DNA of 64,000 nucleotides. Source: Aliivibrio finisterrensis_A. GTDB taxonomy: Bacteria; Pseudomonadota; Gammaproteobacteria; Enterobacterales; Vibrionaceae. Both the position numbers and the translations under genes were made by a program. Under the pieces are notes generated by a model. It had not been told where the DNA came from and ran no database searches. It saw only the letters and a program-made list of their open reading frames with translations. Each line of letters begins with the position of its first letter. Position 1 is the stretch's first letter. Where the stretch lies: assembly GCF_004167675.1 (NCBI RefSeq), contig NZ_SEZQ01000004.1. The stretch is one strand, 5' to 3'. Positions 17,121-24,606 of this stretch are shown here, in pieces.

Positions 17121-18434
17121 TTATGAGCGTGAAGCTCTGTCCTTGATAGCTTGCTTAATTTGTTGGCGTTGCTCTTGTGATAGAGATTTTGCTTTTTGAC
17201 GAATTTGCTCTGCGTTTAAATCTGAGCGAAGTTCAATACGTTCAGCAATGACTTTTTTGGCTTTATCTGAGACATTTACATCAACAATTTCTCCATTATT
17301 AATAACAAGACTTACCGCCTTATCATTAATACTAATCCATGTTGAACCATCATCACTTTTTCCTGATTCGATACTTGTAATTAGTTGGTCATTTAAGCTT
17401 GGTGGCAGTTGTTTTTCAGCATCAGGAGATACTCCCCATCCACCATCAATGGTTGATTTTTCCCAATCAATAGACCATTCGCCAAGATCATCTTGAGTAA
17501 TAACATATACATCATCGCTACTCATTGCACCTAAACGAACTTGAAATTCTCCACGACCATCACCTTGCTCAATAATCAATACTGTTTTACCATCTTCGTT
17601 GTATACATAAGCCTGTTGGTGTTCCTTGCTAAATTCTACAGTGTAAGGTTTTGTTGGATTATCCCAACCTCCATCAAATTCAGGCAGGTCATTGTCAGGA
17701 TTTACCCATCCCCATCCATGATCCAAATCTCCTCTGATGATGGTGATATTACCGTTATTGTCTCTTCCTATTTTCATGGTTTCGCCTGTTGAAAAATCGG
17801 TAAATACGATGCTACCTTTTCCATCATATTCAGCACCACCCACAACAACACCGTCAATGGTTACTAAATTTGTTGTAGTATCGATAACATAATCAACCCC
17901 ATTGATGGTTACTGGTATAAACGGGTTTGTGTGTCCTTCGTCACCATCCCATTTTGGTGGTAATTCTGGTGCAGGTTTAGTGACATCCCAACCATGATCG
18001 CCGTCCCATGAACCGTCATCTTTAGGTGGTAGTTGTGGGTTTGGTTTTACAGTTTCGGAAATAATTAAACGTCCATTTTCAACTTTTAATACGGCTTGAC
18101 CACCGTCATTGCCGTGAAATACAACTTCATTGCCTTTCTTTTGAATATGGCCAATGGTTTCACCTTGAGCATTCTTGACTTCATCACCATTAGTTACATA
18201 AGTTGTTCCGTTTAAGCGAATAATTGTATTGCCATTGCTTCCTTTTAATAAGTTAGCTTGGTAATTACCGTCATCCCCGTTAACGACAGCGGCTTGTAGG
18301 TTTTCACCTTCAAAATATTGAACGTCAGCGATACCATCTTGTGGTGTTGGCCCGTTATTATCGCTTGAACCCGAAGACGAACAACCTGCTAGGAATGATG
18401 CGGCAACTAAAGAGGCAATTAATTTAAGTTTCAT
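17121..18434 (-). CDS. Secreted lipoprotein with Trp/Gly/Pro/Asp-rich repeats, function unknown
   Basis: I place the start at 18434, not at the longer open-frame start 18542, because residues 1-18 then form a perfect lipoprotein signal ending in the lipobox LAGC (lipidated Cys18, Ser at +2, suggesting the outer membrane). The product has 437 residues. After a Ser/Gly-rich tether come beta-rich modules (GTTYVTNGDEVKNAQG; VTINGVDYVIDTTTNLVTIDG) separated by linkers rich in W, G, D and P (DGSWDGDHGWDV, LDHGWGWVNPD, IDGGWGVSPDA). The C-terminal 50 residues are helical and rich in K, Q and R. The WG-V-SPD linker resembles motifs in the autotransporter-like protein encoded 1.3 kb away. Confidence 0.75.
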   Translation of the reverse strand: MKLKLIASLVAASFLAGCSSSGSSDNNGPTPQDGIADVQYFEGENLQAAVVNGDDGNYQANLLKGSNGNTIIRLNGTTYVTNGDEVKNAQGETIGHIQKKGNEVVFHGNDGGQAVLKVENGRLIISETVKPNPQLPPKDDGSWDGDHGWDVTKPAPELPPKWDGDEGHTNPFIPVTINGVDYVIDTTTNLVTIDGVVVGGAEYDGKGSIVFTDFSTGETMKIGRDNNGNITIIRGDLDHGWGWVNPDNDLPEFDGGWDNPTKPYTVEFSKEHQQAYVYNEDGKTVLIIEQGDGRGEFQVRLGAMSSDDVYVITQDDLGEWSIDWEKSTIDGGWGVSPDAEKQLPPSLNDQLITSIESGKSDDGSTWISINDKAVSLVINNGEIVDVNVSDKAKKVIAERIELRSDLNAEQIRQKAKSLSQEQRQQIKQAIKDRASRS

Positions 18435-18485
18435 ATTGGTTTCTCTCTTAATGTAATGGTTGGCTACATAGCCATAATTTTTGAA

Positions 18486-18498
18486 AGCTTCAGTGCTT
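18486..18498 (-). promoter_or_regulatory. 13-nt dyad upstream of the lipoprotein gene (surface-cluster motif, copy 2)
   Basis: Plus strand AGCTTCAGTGCTT, starting 51 nt before the chosen ATG. It matches copies 1 and 3 at most positions, but the loop reads UGA instead of GGA on the RNA, so it is the weakest member if the motif is a CsrA site. Confidence 0.35.
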
Positions 18499-18542
18499 GT
18501 TGATGGCGTTCCTAGCCGATGAGAGAAGTATATGGAGAGCAC

Positions 18543-18576
18543 AAAAAAACCTCTAATCCCTTAAAAGAATAGAGGC
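18543..18576 (-). terminator. Terminator after the first LysR gene
   Basis: CCTCTA at 18550-18555 pairs with TAGAGG at 18570-18575; read on the minus strand the stem is followed by seven T. It isolates the LysR gene at 18621-19544 from the lipoprotein gene. Confidence 0.8.
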
Positions 18577-18620
18577 TTTAATGTTGAGTTATTAATGAGA
18601 GAGAAGAATAGTCGTGATAA

Positions 18621-19544
18621 CTATTGGTTATTATTGAGTAGTGATTGAAGTATGTTTTTTAGCCACAACATGGTCGCGTTATTTCTATTTTTGTGGTGGT
18701 AATAAACACAAACTTTTGGATTAATGTCTTGATTATCAAAGAGTATTTTAAGGCTGCGTAATTGGTCGTTGTGTTCGATCTCTAAAAATTTAGAGGCAGG
18801 GAACATCATGTCTGAGTGATTAACAACATCGATAACAGCGGAAGGTAATTCAGATCTAAAACCAATATTGGCTTCTAGTCCTTTAATTTTTAATATTTTT
18901 TCAGCTAAAGACTGATGAGAATTCCAATCAACAGCAATGACGGTAGCAAGTTCGAAATGAACCCCATCTTTTACTTCAATACTACTTCCTTCGTAAGGGT
19001 GATCTTTTCTTACATAGCCAGTAAAGCGGTCTTGAGCGATTGGTTTTTGAATTAATTCTTTTGGTGCATGACCTATTTCATAATTGAGGCCTAATTGAAC
19101 TTCATCATTGATGATGTCGGTCATTGTTGATTTAGACCAGTTTAATAGCTGTACTTGAACATTAGGCGCTTCAGTTCTGATCGCTTGAAATAATTTATTG
19201 GCAATGGCGCTTAAAAGAAAAGGAGATAGAGCTAGTTTGATAACGCCTTCAAGTTCTTGAGGGTTAAACTCATTACTTTCATTTAATGTAGAAGAAAGCT
19301 CATCAAGTATTGGCGATAAACTTTCTGCTAATTGATTCGCGTATTCAGTAGCACGAAGACCATGATGGGTTTTTACAAATAGTTCATCATTAAAATGGTC
19401 ACGTAAGCGTTGTAAAGCTTTGCTGATTGCAGGCTGAGACACAAATAAGCGATCAGAGGCTTTACGCATATTTCTTTCTTGGTGAAGAACGATAAATGTT
19501 CTTAAGAGGTTTAAGTCTAAACTGGAGAATAAATCTTTAGCCAT
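18621..19544 (-). CDS. LysR-family transcriptional regulator (paralogue 1)
   Basis: This is a 307-residue LTTR. The N-terminal winged helix-turn-helix (LDLNLLRTFIVL...MRKASDRLFVSQPAISKALQRLR) is canonical. The C-terminal effector-binding domain begins near residue 90. It is clearly paralogous to the LysR protein encoded at 20665-21603: both begin MAKDLF, share SQPAIS-ALQ-LR and HFNDELF, and conserve GFRSELP near residue 230. The start has GGATTGATATT upstream. It sits between the autotransporter-like gene and the lipoprotein gene, so these neighbours are plausible targets. The effector is unknown. Confidence 0.92.
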   Translation of the reverse strand: MAKDLFSSLDLNLLRTFIVLHQERNMRKASDRLFVSQPAISKALQRLRDHFNDELFVKTHHGLRATEYANQLAESLSPILDELSSTLNESNEFNPQELEGVIKLALSPFLLSAIANKLFQAIRTEAPNVQVQLLNWSKSTMTDIINDEVQLGLNYEIGHAPKELIQKPIAQDRFTGYVRKDHPYEGSSIEVKDGVHFELATVIAVDWNSHQSLAEKILKIKGLEANIGFRSELPSAVIDVVNHSDMMFPASKFLEIEHNDQLRSLKILFDNQDINPKVCVYYHHKNRNNATMLWLKNILQSLLNNNQ

Positions 19545-19596
19545 AATATCAATCCTTTGATTTTTTATTATTTGAACAAAGAAATGAAGAAGGGTA

Positions 19597-19629
19597 AAGA
19601 AAAAAAGCCTCTGTATGAGAGAACAGAGG
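19597..19629 (-). terminator. Terminator upstream of the first LysR gene
   Basis: CCTCTGT at 19608-19614 pairs with ACAGAGG at 19623-19629; on the minus strand a run of T follows. It would stop transcription coming from the autotransporter-like gene before the LysR gene. Confidence 0.8.
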
Positions 19630-19711
19630 TGATACTACCGGAATGGTGAGTTGTCAAAGACAGAAATAGAGTTGCAGTAGAAATTTATTATTTAGTATCA
19701 GTTGTTAAAGA

Positions 19712-19734
19712 GCCCTACCACTCCTTGGTGGGGC
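19712..19734 (-). terminator. Hairpin directly after the autotransporter-like gene
   Basis: GCCCTACCA at 19712-19720 pairs with TGGTGGGGC at 19726-19734 with one mismatch. The T-tract on the minus strand is short, so it may act together with the stronger terminator at 19597-19629. Confidence 0.5.
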
Positions 19735-19743
19735 GAGAGTTAT

Positions 19744-20487
19744 TTATTTGAAGCTGTATTGAACACCAACACCGCCAGCAACATCTGATGATGAGTAGCT
19801 ACCAGATGATTCATAATGGAAAGTACCAGAAACACTTAATTGTTCATTGATACCGTAAGCCCCGCCCAGAGCTAATGCTTCTTTTGAGCCAGAGAAACCA
19901 ACACCGGCACCAATTGCAAACTCACCACTTGTTACAAATGGACGTGCATTGGCTACAGCATGCAAACCAGCTCTAACACCATCAATTTTTTCATCTTGCT
20001 CGTTGAAGCGGCGATTGTTCTCTTCAGCCATTGCTTTAAATTCATTTTCTAATGAAGTAATACGCTCACCATCAGTTACGTGAGGGATCCCCCACTCTGG
20101 AGTGTTATCCATTGGTGGTTGCGTTGGACCTAGTCCCCATTCAGGAGAATCATCCATTGGCGGTTGAGTTGGTGGCATTGGTTTACCGTAATCAGGAGAA
20201 GCGTCGTCTGGTTGTGGACGATCAACTGGTTTGTCTGGGCTAATACCCCAATGAGGAGTATCACCAAAATCAGGAGTTGGGCGTTCAGGTGAGTTATCCG
20301 CAACTGGTGGTTGAGTTGGACCTAATCCCCAGTCGGGCGTGTTTCCGAAATCAGGTTGTGGTCGCTCTGATACAGATGGTACAGAGTTGTCAATTCCTGG
20401 AAGTTCTGCTGAGTTCTGAATGGTTTCAGCCATAACAGAAGAAGAAAAGATGGCCGTTAGGGATAATGCTAAGATAGATTTTTTCAT
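19744..20487 (-). CDS. Short trimeric autotransporter-like protein with a proline/tryptophan-rich passenger
   Basis: The start at 20487 (GAGAG 8 bases upstream) gives a standard signal peptide; the open frame extends 8 codons further without support. The product has 247 residues. The signal peptide is residues 1-20. A Pro-rich passenger at about 40-135 has repeats of the type TPDWGLGPTQPP, TPHWGISPDKP, SPEWGLGPTQPP and TPEWGIPHV. A heptad-like coiled coil lies at about 141-172. The final 75 residues resemble a YadA-type membrane anchor (AIGAGVGFSGSKEALALGGAYGINEQLSVSGTFHY). A head domain is absent. The protein ends SFK rather than an aromatic residue, which is unusual for an outer-membrane protein. 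It is probably a surface-anchored trimer; its role is unknown. Confidence 0.72.
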   Translation of the reverse strand: MKKSILALSLTAIFSSSVMAETIQNSAELPGIDNSVPSVSERPQPDFGNTPDWGLGPTQPPVADNSPERPTPDFGDTPHWGISPDKPVDRPQPDDASPDYGKPMPPTQPPMDDSPEWGLGPTQPPMDNTPEWGIPHVTDGERITSLENEFKAMAEENNRRFNEQDEKIDGVRAGLHAVANARPFVTSGEFAIGAGVGFSGSKEALALGGAYGINEQLSVSGTFHYESSGSYSSSDVAGGVGVQYSFK

Positions 20488-20528
20488 TTTATAACTCTCA
20501 ATATTAATCATAAGTTAGATCAGTAATG

Positions 20529-20541
20529 AGCATCCTTGCTT
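20529..20541 (-). promoter_or_regulatory. 13-nt dyad upstream of the autotransporter-like gene (surface-cluster motif, copy 3)
   Basis: Plus strand AGCATCCTTGCTT, starting 41 nt before the ATG at 20487. On RNA it reads AAGCAAGGAUGCU: a four-base stem with an AGGA loop. This is the copy closest to the published CsrA consensus (ARGGAUG core). Confidence 0.5.
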
Positions 20542-20664
20542 ACCGATAAATCTGTTTCCGTTTGATGGAATGAATAATATTGAGATAGGCGATTGTTTTC
20601 TAATCACCTGTAATTATATTGATTATAAGCATTGCTTATTTCTTCGGTTCATTTTCATTCTTTA

Positions 20665-21603
20665 TTATAACTTTTCTTTAATGTTTGCTTCTGATAATAA
20701 ATCTGTAATCAATTGATTTATCCAATGGTGTAGGGCATTTTTTTTATGCCTTTGATGGTAGTAACTATAAATAGGATAGTTTAATGGAATATCATCAAAA
20801 CAGAGGTCAATACGTCTTAAGCCTGAATATTGATGTATAGGAAAAAGTGAGGTAGAAGGGAAGTACATATCCGTATGCTGAACCACATCTATTAATGCCA
20901 TTGGAAGTTCTGAGCGAAATCCTATTTTGTGTTCAATATCCATATTGGTTAGAACTTCACTCGCTAAGCTTTTATTATCGTTCCAGCCAGGGATTATTAA
21001 TGATGCAAGTTCATAGCCTTCAAAATCATAAGGTGTCGCGATAGTTTTCTTTATTGGGTGATCCTTCCTAATGATTACGCAACCTGTTATTGTCATTAGG
21101 TTTTTTGAAAGTAATTCTTTTGGAACCTTGTCATATTCGTAATTGATTGCCATATCTAACTTGCCTTTAGAAAGATCATCAAAAGTTGATGCTGACCAAT
21201 TTACAAGTTGTAGATCGACATTGGGTGCCTTTTCTTTTATTTCATGAAATAACGCGCCAGATAAGCAGGTTAATACTTGAGGTGCTAGAGCTATTTTTAG
21301 CATTTTATTTAAATTTGCGGGCTGAAATTCTTGAGAGGCGTTTAATACTGAAGATAAACCATCTAAATAAGGCTGGATATTTTCAGCTAACTCTTCAGCA
21401 AAAGGGGTTGGTTTAAGACCATGACGAACTTTAATGAATAGCTCATCATTAAAATGGTTACGCAGTTTTTGTAGCGCTTGGCTGATTGCCGGTTGTGAGA
21501 CAAATAAGCGTTCAGAGGCTTTGCGCATATTTAACTCTTGAGAAAGAATTAAAAAGGTTCTCAATAAATTTAAATCTAATGTAGTGAACAGATCTTTTGC
21601 CAT
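20665..21603 (-). CDS. LysR-family transcriptional regulator (paralogue 2)
   Basis: This is a 312-residue LTTR with an N-terminal helix-turn-helix (LDLNLLRTFLIL...MRKASERLFVSQPAISQALQKLR) and a C-terminal effector domain. It is the second copy of the regulator at 18621-19544, with the same MAKDLF start and the GFRSELP-ALIDVV-HTDM segment. It is divergent from the barrel gene at 21736, with 132 bases between the starts, the usual LTTR arrangement for control of a divergent neighbour. The autotransporter-like gene lies downstream in the same direction. Effector and targets are unknown. Confidence 0.92.
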   Translation of the reverse strand: MAKDLFTTLDLNLLRTFLILSQELNMRKASERLFVSQPAISQALQKLRNHFNDELFIKVRHGLKPTPFAEELAENIQPYLDGLSSVLNASQEFQPANLNKMLKIALAPQVLTCLSGALFHEIKEKAPNVDLQLVNWSASTFDDLSKGKLDMAINYEYDKVPKELLSKNLMTITGCVIIRKDHPIKKTIATPYDFEGYELASLIIPGWNDNKSLASEVLTNMDIEHKIGFRSELPMALIDVVQHTDMYFPSTSLFPIHQYSGLRRIDLCFDDIPLNYPIYSYYHQRHKKNALHHWINQLITDLLSEANIKEKL

Positions 21604-21644
21604 AGTGAATTATTTCCTTATAAATTTAAAATTATTTAATCACT

Positions 21645-21662
21645 CTTCACGCTTCCTTCACG
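21645..21662. promoter_or_regulatory. 11-base-spaced direct repeat in the LysR/barrel divergent promoter
   Basis: CTTCACG occurs at 21645-21651 and again at 21656-21662, one helical turn apart, in the region shared by the divergent LysR and barrel promoters. It is a candidate regulator-binding site; which protein binds it cannot be told from sequence. Confidence 0.35.
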
Positions 21663-21735
21663 ATCTATCCTCTATAGTACCTACATAACGAATTAAGACC
21701 AAGCTTAACCCCATGATTATAGGATTGAATTTATA

Positions 21736-22377
21736 ATGAAAAAGTATTTATTTTTGCTAATGACTGCAACTTCAACAGCAACGATTGCGGCACCATACGT
21801 TGGTTTAGAATATGGTGTAACAAACATGAATCATGATTACTCATCTACTTTTTCAGAAAATACTGGAGATATTACGCTAACTCCTGATGATTCAAGTTCA
21901 GCCTTTGGTGGTTTTGTTGGCTATCGTTTTAATGATTTTGGCCTAGAGTTTGGTTATAAGAAATTTGAGAGTGATGACTCTCGTAGCCAAATGTTAAAAT
22001 CAGATAAAGTTGGCTATACAAAAGAACGTGAATGGGATGCTGATTTAGATGCAAGTCAATTTACGTTTAAGCCAGTGTACTTTTATAGCATCAATGACAA
22101 ACTACAATTAAAGACTGGCTTAGGTTTAACTTATACTCAGTATAAATTTGATTCATCAGCAAATACTGAATATGAAAATGATTTAACAGATCATGAATAC
22201 ACAACGGATTATGTTGCTGGAAACTCAAAATCTGAAAGTGTCTTCGGTGCGATTGCAAGCGTAGGGATTGAGTACATGGTGATCCCAAACCTAGCGCTAG
22301 GTGCTTCAGCAAGTTATCAAGCGGATAGCGTAGCTAATTCTACATCGTTCATGTTGAGTTCAGCTTACTACTTCTAA
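21736..22377 (+). CDS. Outer-membrane beta-barrel protein (possibly AcfA/OmpX-like)
   Basis: This is a 213-residue exported protein with a signal peptide ending near TIAA (residue 19). The mature part starts APYVGLEYGVTN, a form common in porin-like small barrels. Amphipathic strands follow (AFGGFVGYRFNDFGLEFGYK, LQLKTGLGLTYTQYKF, GAIASVGIEYMVIPNLALGASASY) and it ends SSAYYF with a terminal Phe. The loops are acidic. It recalls the accessory colonisation factor AcfA family of Vibrio, but I cannot confirm this. It is transcribed divergently from LysR paralogue 2 and may be cotranscribed with the YgiW-type gene 44 bases downstream. Confidence 0.75.
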   Translation: MKKYLFLLMTATSTATIAAPYVGLEYGVTNMNHDYSSTFSENTGDITLTPDDSSSAFGGFVGYRFNDFGLEFGYKKFESDDSRSQMLKSDKVGYTKEREWDADLDASQFTFKPVYFYSINDKLQLKTGLGLTYTQYKFDSSANTEYENDLTDHEYTTDYVAGNSKSESVFGAIASVGIEYMVIPNLALGASASYQADSVANSTSFMLSSAYYF

Positions 22378-22421
22378 TATAGCGTTATCAGTATTTAATT
22401 ATAAATTTCGGACACAATAAA

Positions 22422-22784
22422 ATGAAAAAAATTATCTTAGCAAGCGCATTAGTATTAGCATCTTCAACAGCATTTGCTGCACAAAACGCCCCTGTTACAG
22501 GTGGATTCAATGGTCCTAGCTCTGTTTCAGTAAGTACTGTGCGTTCAGCGTTAGATTCAGATGATGATGCAGCGGTAGTATTGACTGGTTACATTACGTC
22601 ATCATTGGGTAATGAAGAATACCAATTTAAAGATGCTACTGGTGAAGTAAGAATTGAGATTGATAATCAAGATTGGAACGGTATCGAAGCAACACCAGAA
22701 ACGAAATTAGTTATTCATGGTGAAGTCGATAAAGAGTGGACTGAGACGATGATTGACGTTAACTCTGTTCAGTTAGCAAAATAG
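22422..22784 (+). CDS. ygiW: YgiW/YdeI-family OB-fold periplasmic stress protein
   Basis: This is a 120-residue protein with a signal peptide (KKIILASALVLASSTAFAA) and a single bacterial OB-fold (BOF) domain. Diagnostic stretches are GGFNGPS after the signal, then VVLTGYITSSLGNEEYQFKDATGEVRIEIDNQDWNG and VIHGEVDKEW, which parallel E. coli YgiW. Members of the family are periplasmic and have been linked to oxidative, antimicrobial-peptide and envelope stress tolerance; the ligand is uncertain. A bidirectional terminator follows. Confidence 0.9.
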   Translation: MKKIILASALVLASSTAFAAQNAPVTGGFNGPSSVSVSTVRSALDSDDDAAVVLTGYITSSLGNEEYQFKDATGEVRIEIDNQDWNGIEATPETKLVIHGEVDKEWTETMIDVNSVQLAK

Positions 22785-22806
22785 TAAAACATCGTTATTT
22801 TATAAT

Positions 22807-22840
22807 AAAAATGCCAGGGATAAAGTCTCTGGCATTTTTT
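22807..22840. terminator. Bidirectional terminator between ygiW-type gene and cutC
   Basis: AAAATGCCAG pairs with CTGGCATTTT across a short loop with flanking A- and T-runs. It serves both convergent genes. Confidence 0.9.
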
Positions 22841-22855
22841 CATTAGCGTAAGCGG

Positions 22856-23599
22856 TTATTTAATTATTTGTCTTACAGCATCAATTTTTTTAGCATCAGT
22901 TACAGGGACAATGAAATCATCTAAATCGCCAGCTCCCATTTTTACGCCATCTAACACTAATCTCATTTTACTTGGGCGAGTCGATTTTCCAGATAAATGA
23001 ATTTCAGTTACACCGGTCTTTTCTATAATTTCTTTTGCATTAGCAGCGGTGACACCTGCGCCTGCTAATATTTCAAATCGCCCATTTGCTAATTTAACCA
23101 TTTCAGTCAAAACGTTAATACCATCGTAGGCATTAGCTGAAAGACCTGAGGTCAGAATGCGTTCACATCCAAGCTCTGCAATGTTTTCAATCGCTTTTTT
23201 ATAATTAGAGCATTGGTCAACGGCGCGATGGAAGGTCACACCTAAGTCATTGTCATTGGCGATTTTCATTAACCGTGCAGACAGTGGCATATCAATATCG
23301 CCATTGGCTTTTAATACTCCAAAGACAACCCCTTGTAAGCCAGCTAATTTTGCAGCATGAATATCTTCTATCATTGCAGAGATATCATCATTGTCATATA
23401 GGAAGTCGCCTTGTCGAGGGCGGATCATGGCATAAACAGGAACAGAAGAAATAGCGGCTGCTTTTTTCATAAAACCAAAGCTTGGCGTTAAGCCACCAAG
23501 AGCAAGTGAAGAGCAGAGTTCAATGCGATCTGCGCCACCACTAATGGCATTATGCAGTGATTCTAAGTTATCGATACAGACTTCAATTTTAATAGACAT
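22856..23599 (-). CDS. cutC: CutC family protein
   Basis: This is a 247-residue TIM-barrel protein of the CutC family, historically called a copper homeostasis protein, though a direct copper role in bacteria is disputed. Family signatures are EVCIDNLESLHNAISGGADRIELCSSLALGGLTPS at the N-terminus, MIRPRQGDFLY near 80, TFHRAVDQ near 125, and ILTSGLSANAYDG near 150. Length is normal. It is cytoplasmic and monocistronic, with a terminator after its end. An upstream terminator isolates it from the peroxiredoxin gene. Confidence 0.95.
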   Translation of the reverse strand: MSIKIEVCIDNLESLHNAISGGADRIELCSSLALGGLTPSFGFMKKAAAISSVPVYAMIRPRQGDFLYDNDDISAMIEDIHAAKLAGLQGVVFGVLKANGDIDMPLSARLMKIANDNDLGVTFHRAVDQCSNYKKAIENIAELGCERILTSGLSANAYDGINVLTEMVKLANGRFEILAGAGVTAANAKEIIEKTGVTEIHLSGKSTRPSKMRLVLDGVKMGAGDLDDFIVPVTDAKKIDAVRQIIK

Positions 23600-23693
23600 G
23601 ATATGTAGATAGAGATAATGGAGAATTGATCAGTATAAAGAATATTCAGCCTTAGATGTGTGAAGAGATCGTCAGAATTGAGTTCTAAGAAGA

Positions 23694-23728
23694 AAGAAAA
23701 AAGCCCTGAAGATAACTTCAGGGCTTTT
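23694..23728 (-). terminator. Terminator after the peroxiredoxin gene
   Basis: AAGCCCTGAAG ending at 23711 pairs with CTTCAGGGCTT starting at 23716; on the minus strand the stem is followed by a long T-run. Confidence 0.85.
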
Positions 23729-23849
23729 AGTATTAGGCAAACTTTCTGATTTTAGGCTACTGCGTTTATACGCTTTTAATATTCTAGCCACATGCACCGT
23801 TGAGCTTAGGTGCAGTCGAGTATTTGATGTAAATACTCTAGGTTAGCAA

Positions 23850-24458
23850 TTACTTGCTTAGGTCGTCAGCGTGTTCAGATAGGAATGCTGCAACGCCTTT
23901 TGGAGATGCGTCCATACCTGCTTTACCTTCTTCCCATTGTGCTGGACAAACTTCACCATTCTTCTCGTGGAAGTTTAGTGCGTCAACCATACGTAGCATT
24001 TCGTCGATGTTACGACCTAGTGGAAGATCGTTAACTACTTGGTGACGAACAAGACCGTCAGCATCGATTAGGAAAGAACCACGGAAAGCAACACCAGCTT
24101 CTGGATGCTCAACGTCGTATGCTTTACAGATTTCGTGCTTAACGTCAGCAACTAGTGGGTATTTAACTTGACCAATACCGCCATCTTCGATAGCAGTGTT
24201 ACGCCATGCGTTGTGAGAGAATTGAGAATCGATAGAGATACCGATTACTTCTGCGCCTTTAGCTTGGAAGTCAGCTAGACGGTTGTCAAAAGCGATTAGC
24301 TCTGAAGGACAAACGAAAGTGAAGTCTAGAGGGTAGAAAAATACTACCGCTTTCTTACCTTTAGTGAATTCTTTGAAGTTGAAGTTATCAACGATTTCGC
24401 CATTACCTAGAACAGCTGCAGCAGTAAAGTCTGGTGCTTGACGACCTACTAGTACCAT
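23850..24458 (-). CDS. Typical 2-Cys peroxiredoxin (AhpC/Prx1 type)
   Basis: This is a 202-residue peroxidase that reduces H2O2 and organic hydroperoxides in the cytoplasm. The peroxidatic Cys50 lies in DFTFVCPSE, and the resolving Cys171 in GEVCPAQW. The GGIGQ segment and a C-terminal tail associated with sensitivity to overoxidation are present. It is the form common in vibrios (often named PrxA or peroxiredoxin C). It is divergent from oxyR, with 148 bases between start codons, which strongly suggests OxyR control. The start has AGGAGATTC upstream. Confidence 0.95.
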   Translation of the reverse strand: MVLVGRQAPDFTAAAVLGNGEIVDNFNFKEFTKGKKAVVFFYPLDFTFVCPSELIAFDNRLADFQAKGAEVIGISIDSQFSHNAWRNTAIEDGGIGQVKYPLVADVKHEICKAYDVEHPEAGVAFRGSFLIDADGLVRHQVVNDLPLGRNIDEMLRMVDALNFHEKNGEVCPAQWEEGKAGMDASPKGVAAFLSEHADDLSK

Positions 24459-24511
24459 TTTTGAATCTCCTAAAAATTAGATTTCCCAAACTTCGTGTTT
24501 GGCTTTGTTTT

Positions 24512-24532
24512 TGAAAACAATAAATTGTTTCA
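24512..24532. promoter_or_regulatory. Palindrome in the peroxiredoxin/oxyR divergent promoter
   Basis: TGAAAACAATAAATTGTTTCA is nearly palindromic and lies 54 bases from the peroxiredoxin start. A second candidate with ATAG-N7-TAT spacing (ATAGTACAAAAGGTAT) lies near 24546-24561. Either could bind OxyR; neither matches the full four-part OxyR consensus. Confidence 0.35.
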
Positions 24533-24606
24533 ACAGGACAAACTATAGTACAAAAGGTATGATTGAAAAAAGCGAATTAAATAGATTAATGTAATCGAGA
24601 AAAACG

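Noticed and set aside
18435..18542. 36-residue N-terminal extension of the lipoprotein
   Set aside because: It would place the lipoprotein signal internally; the ATG at 18434 gives a perfect signal and lipobox.
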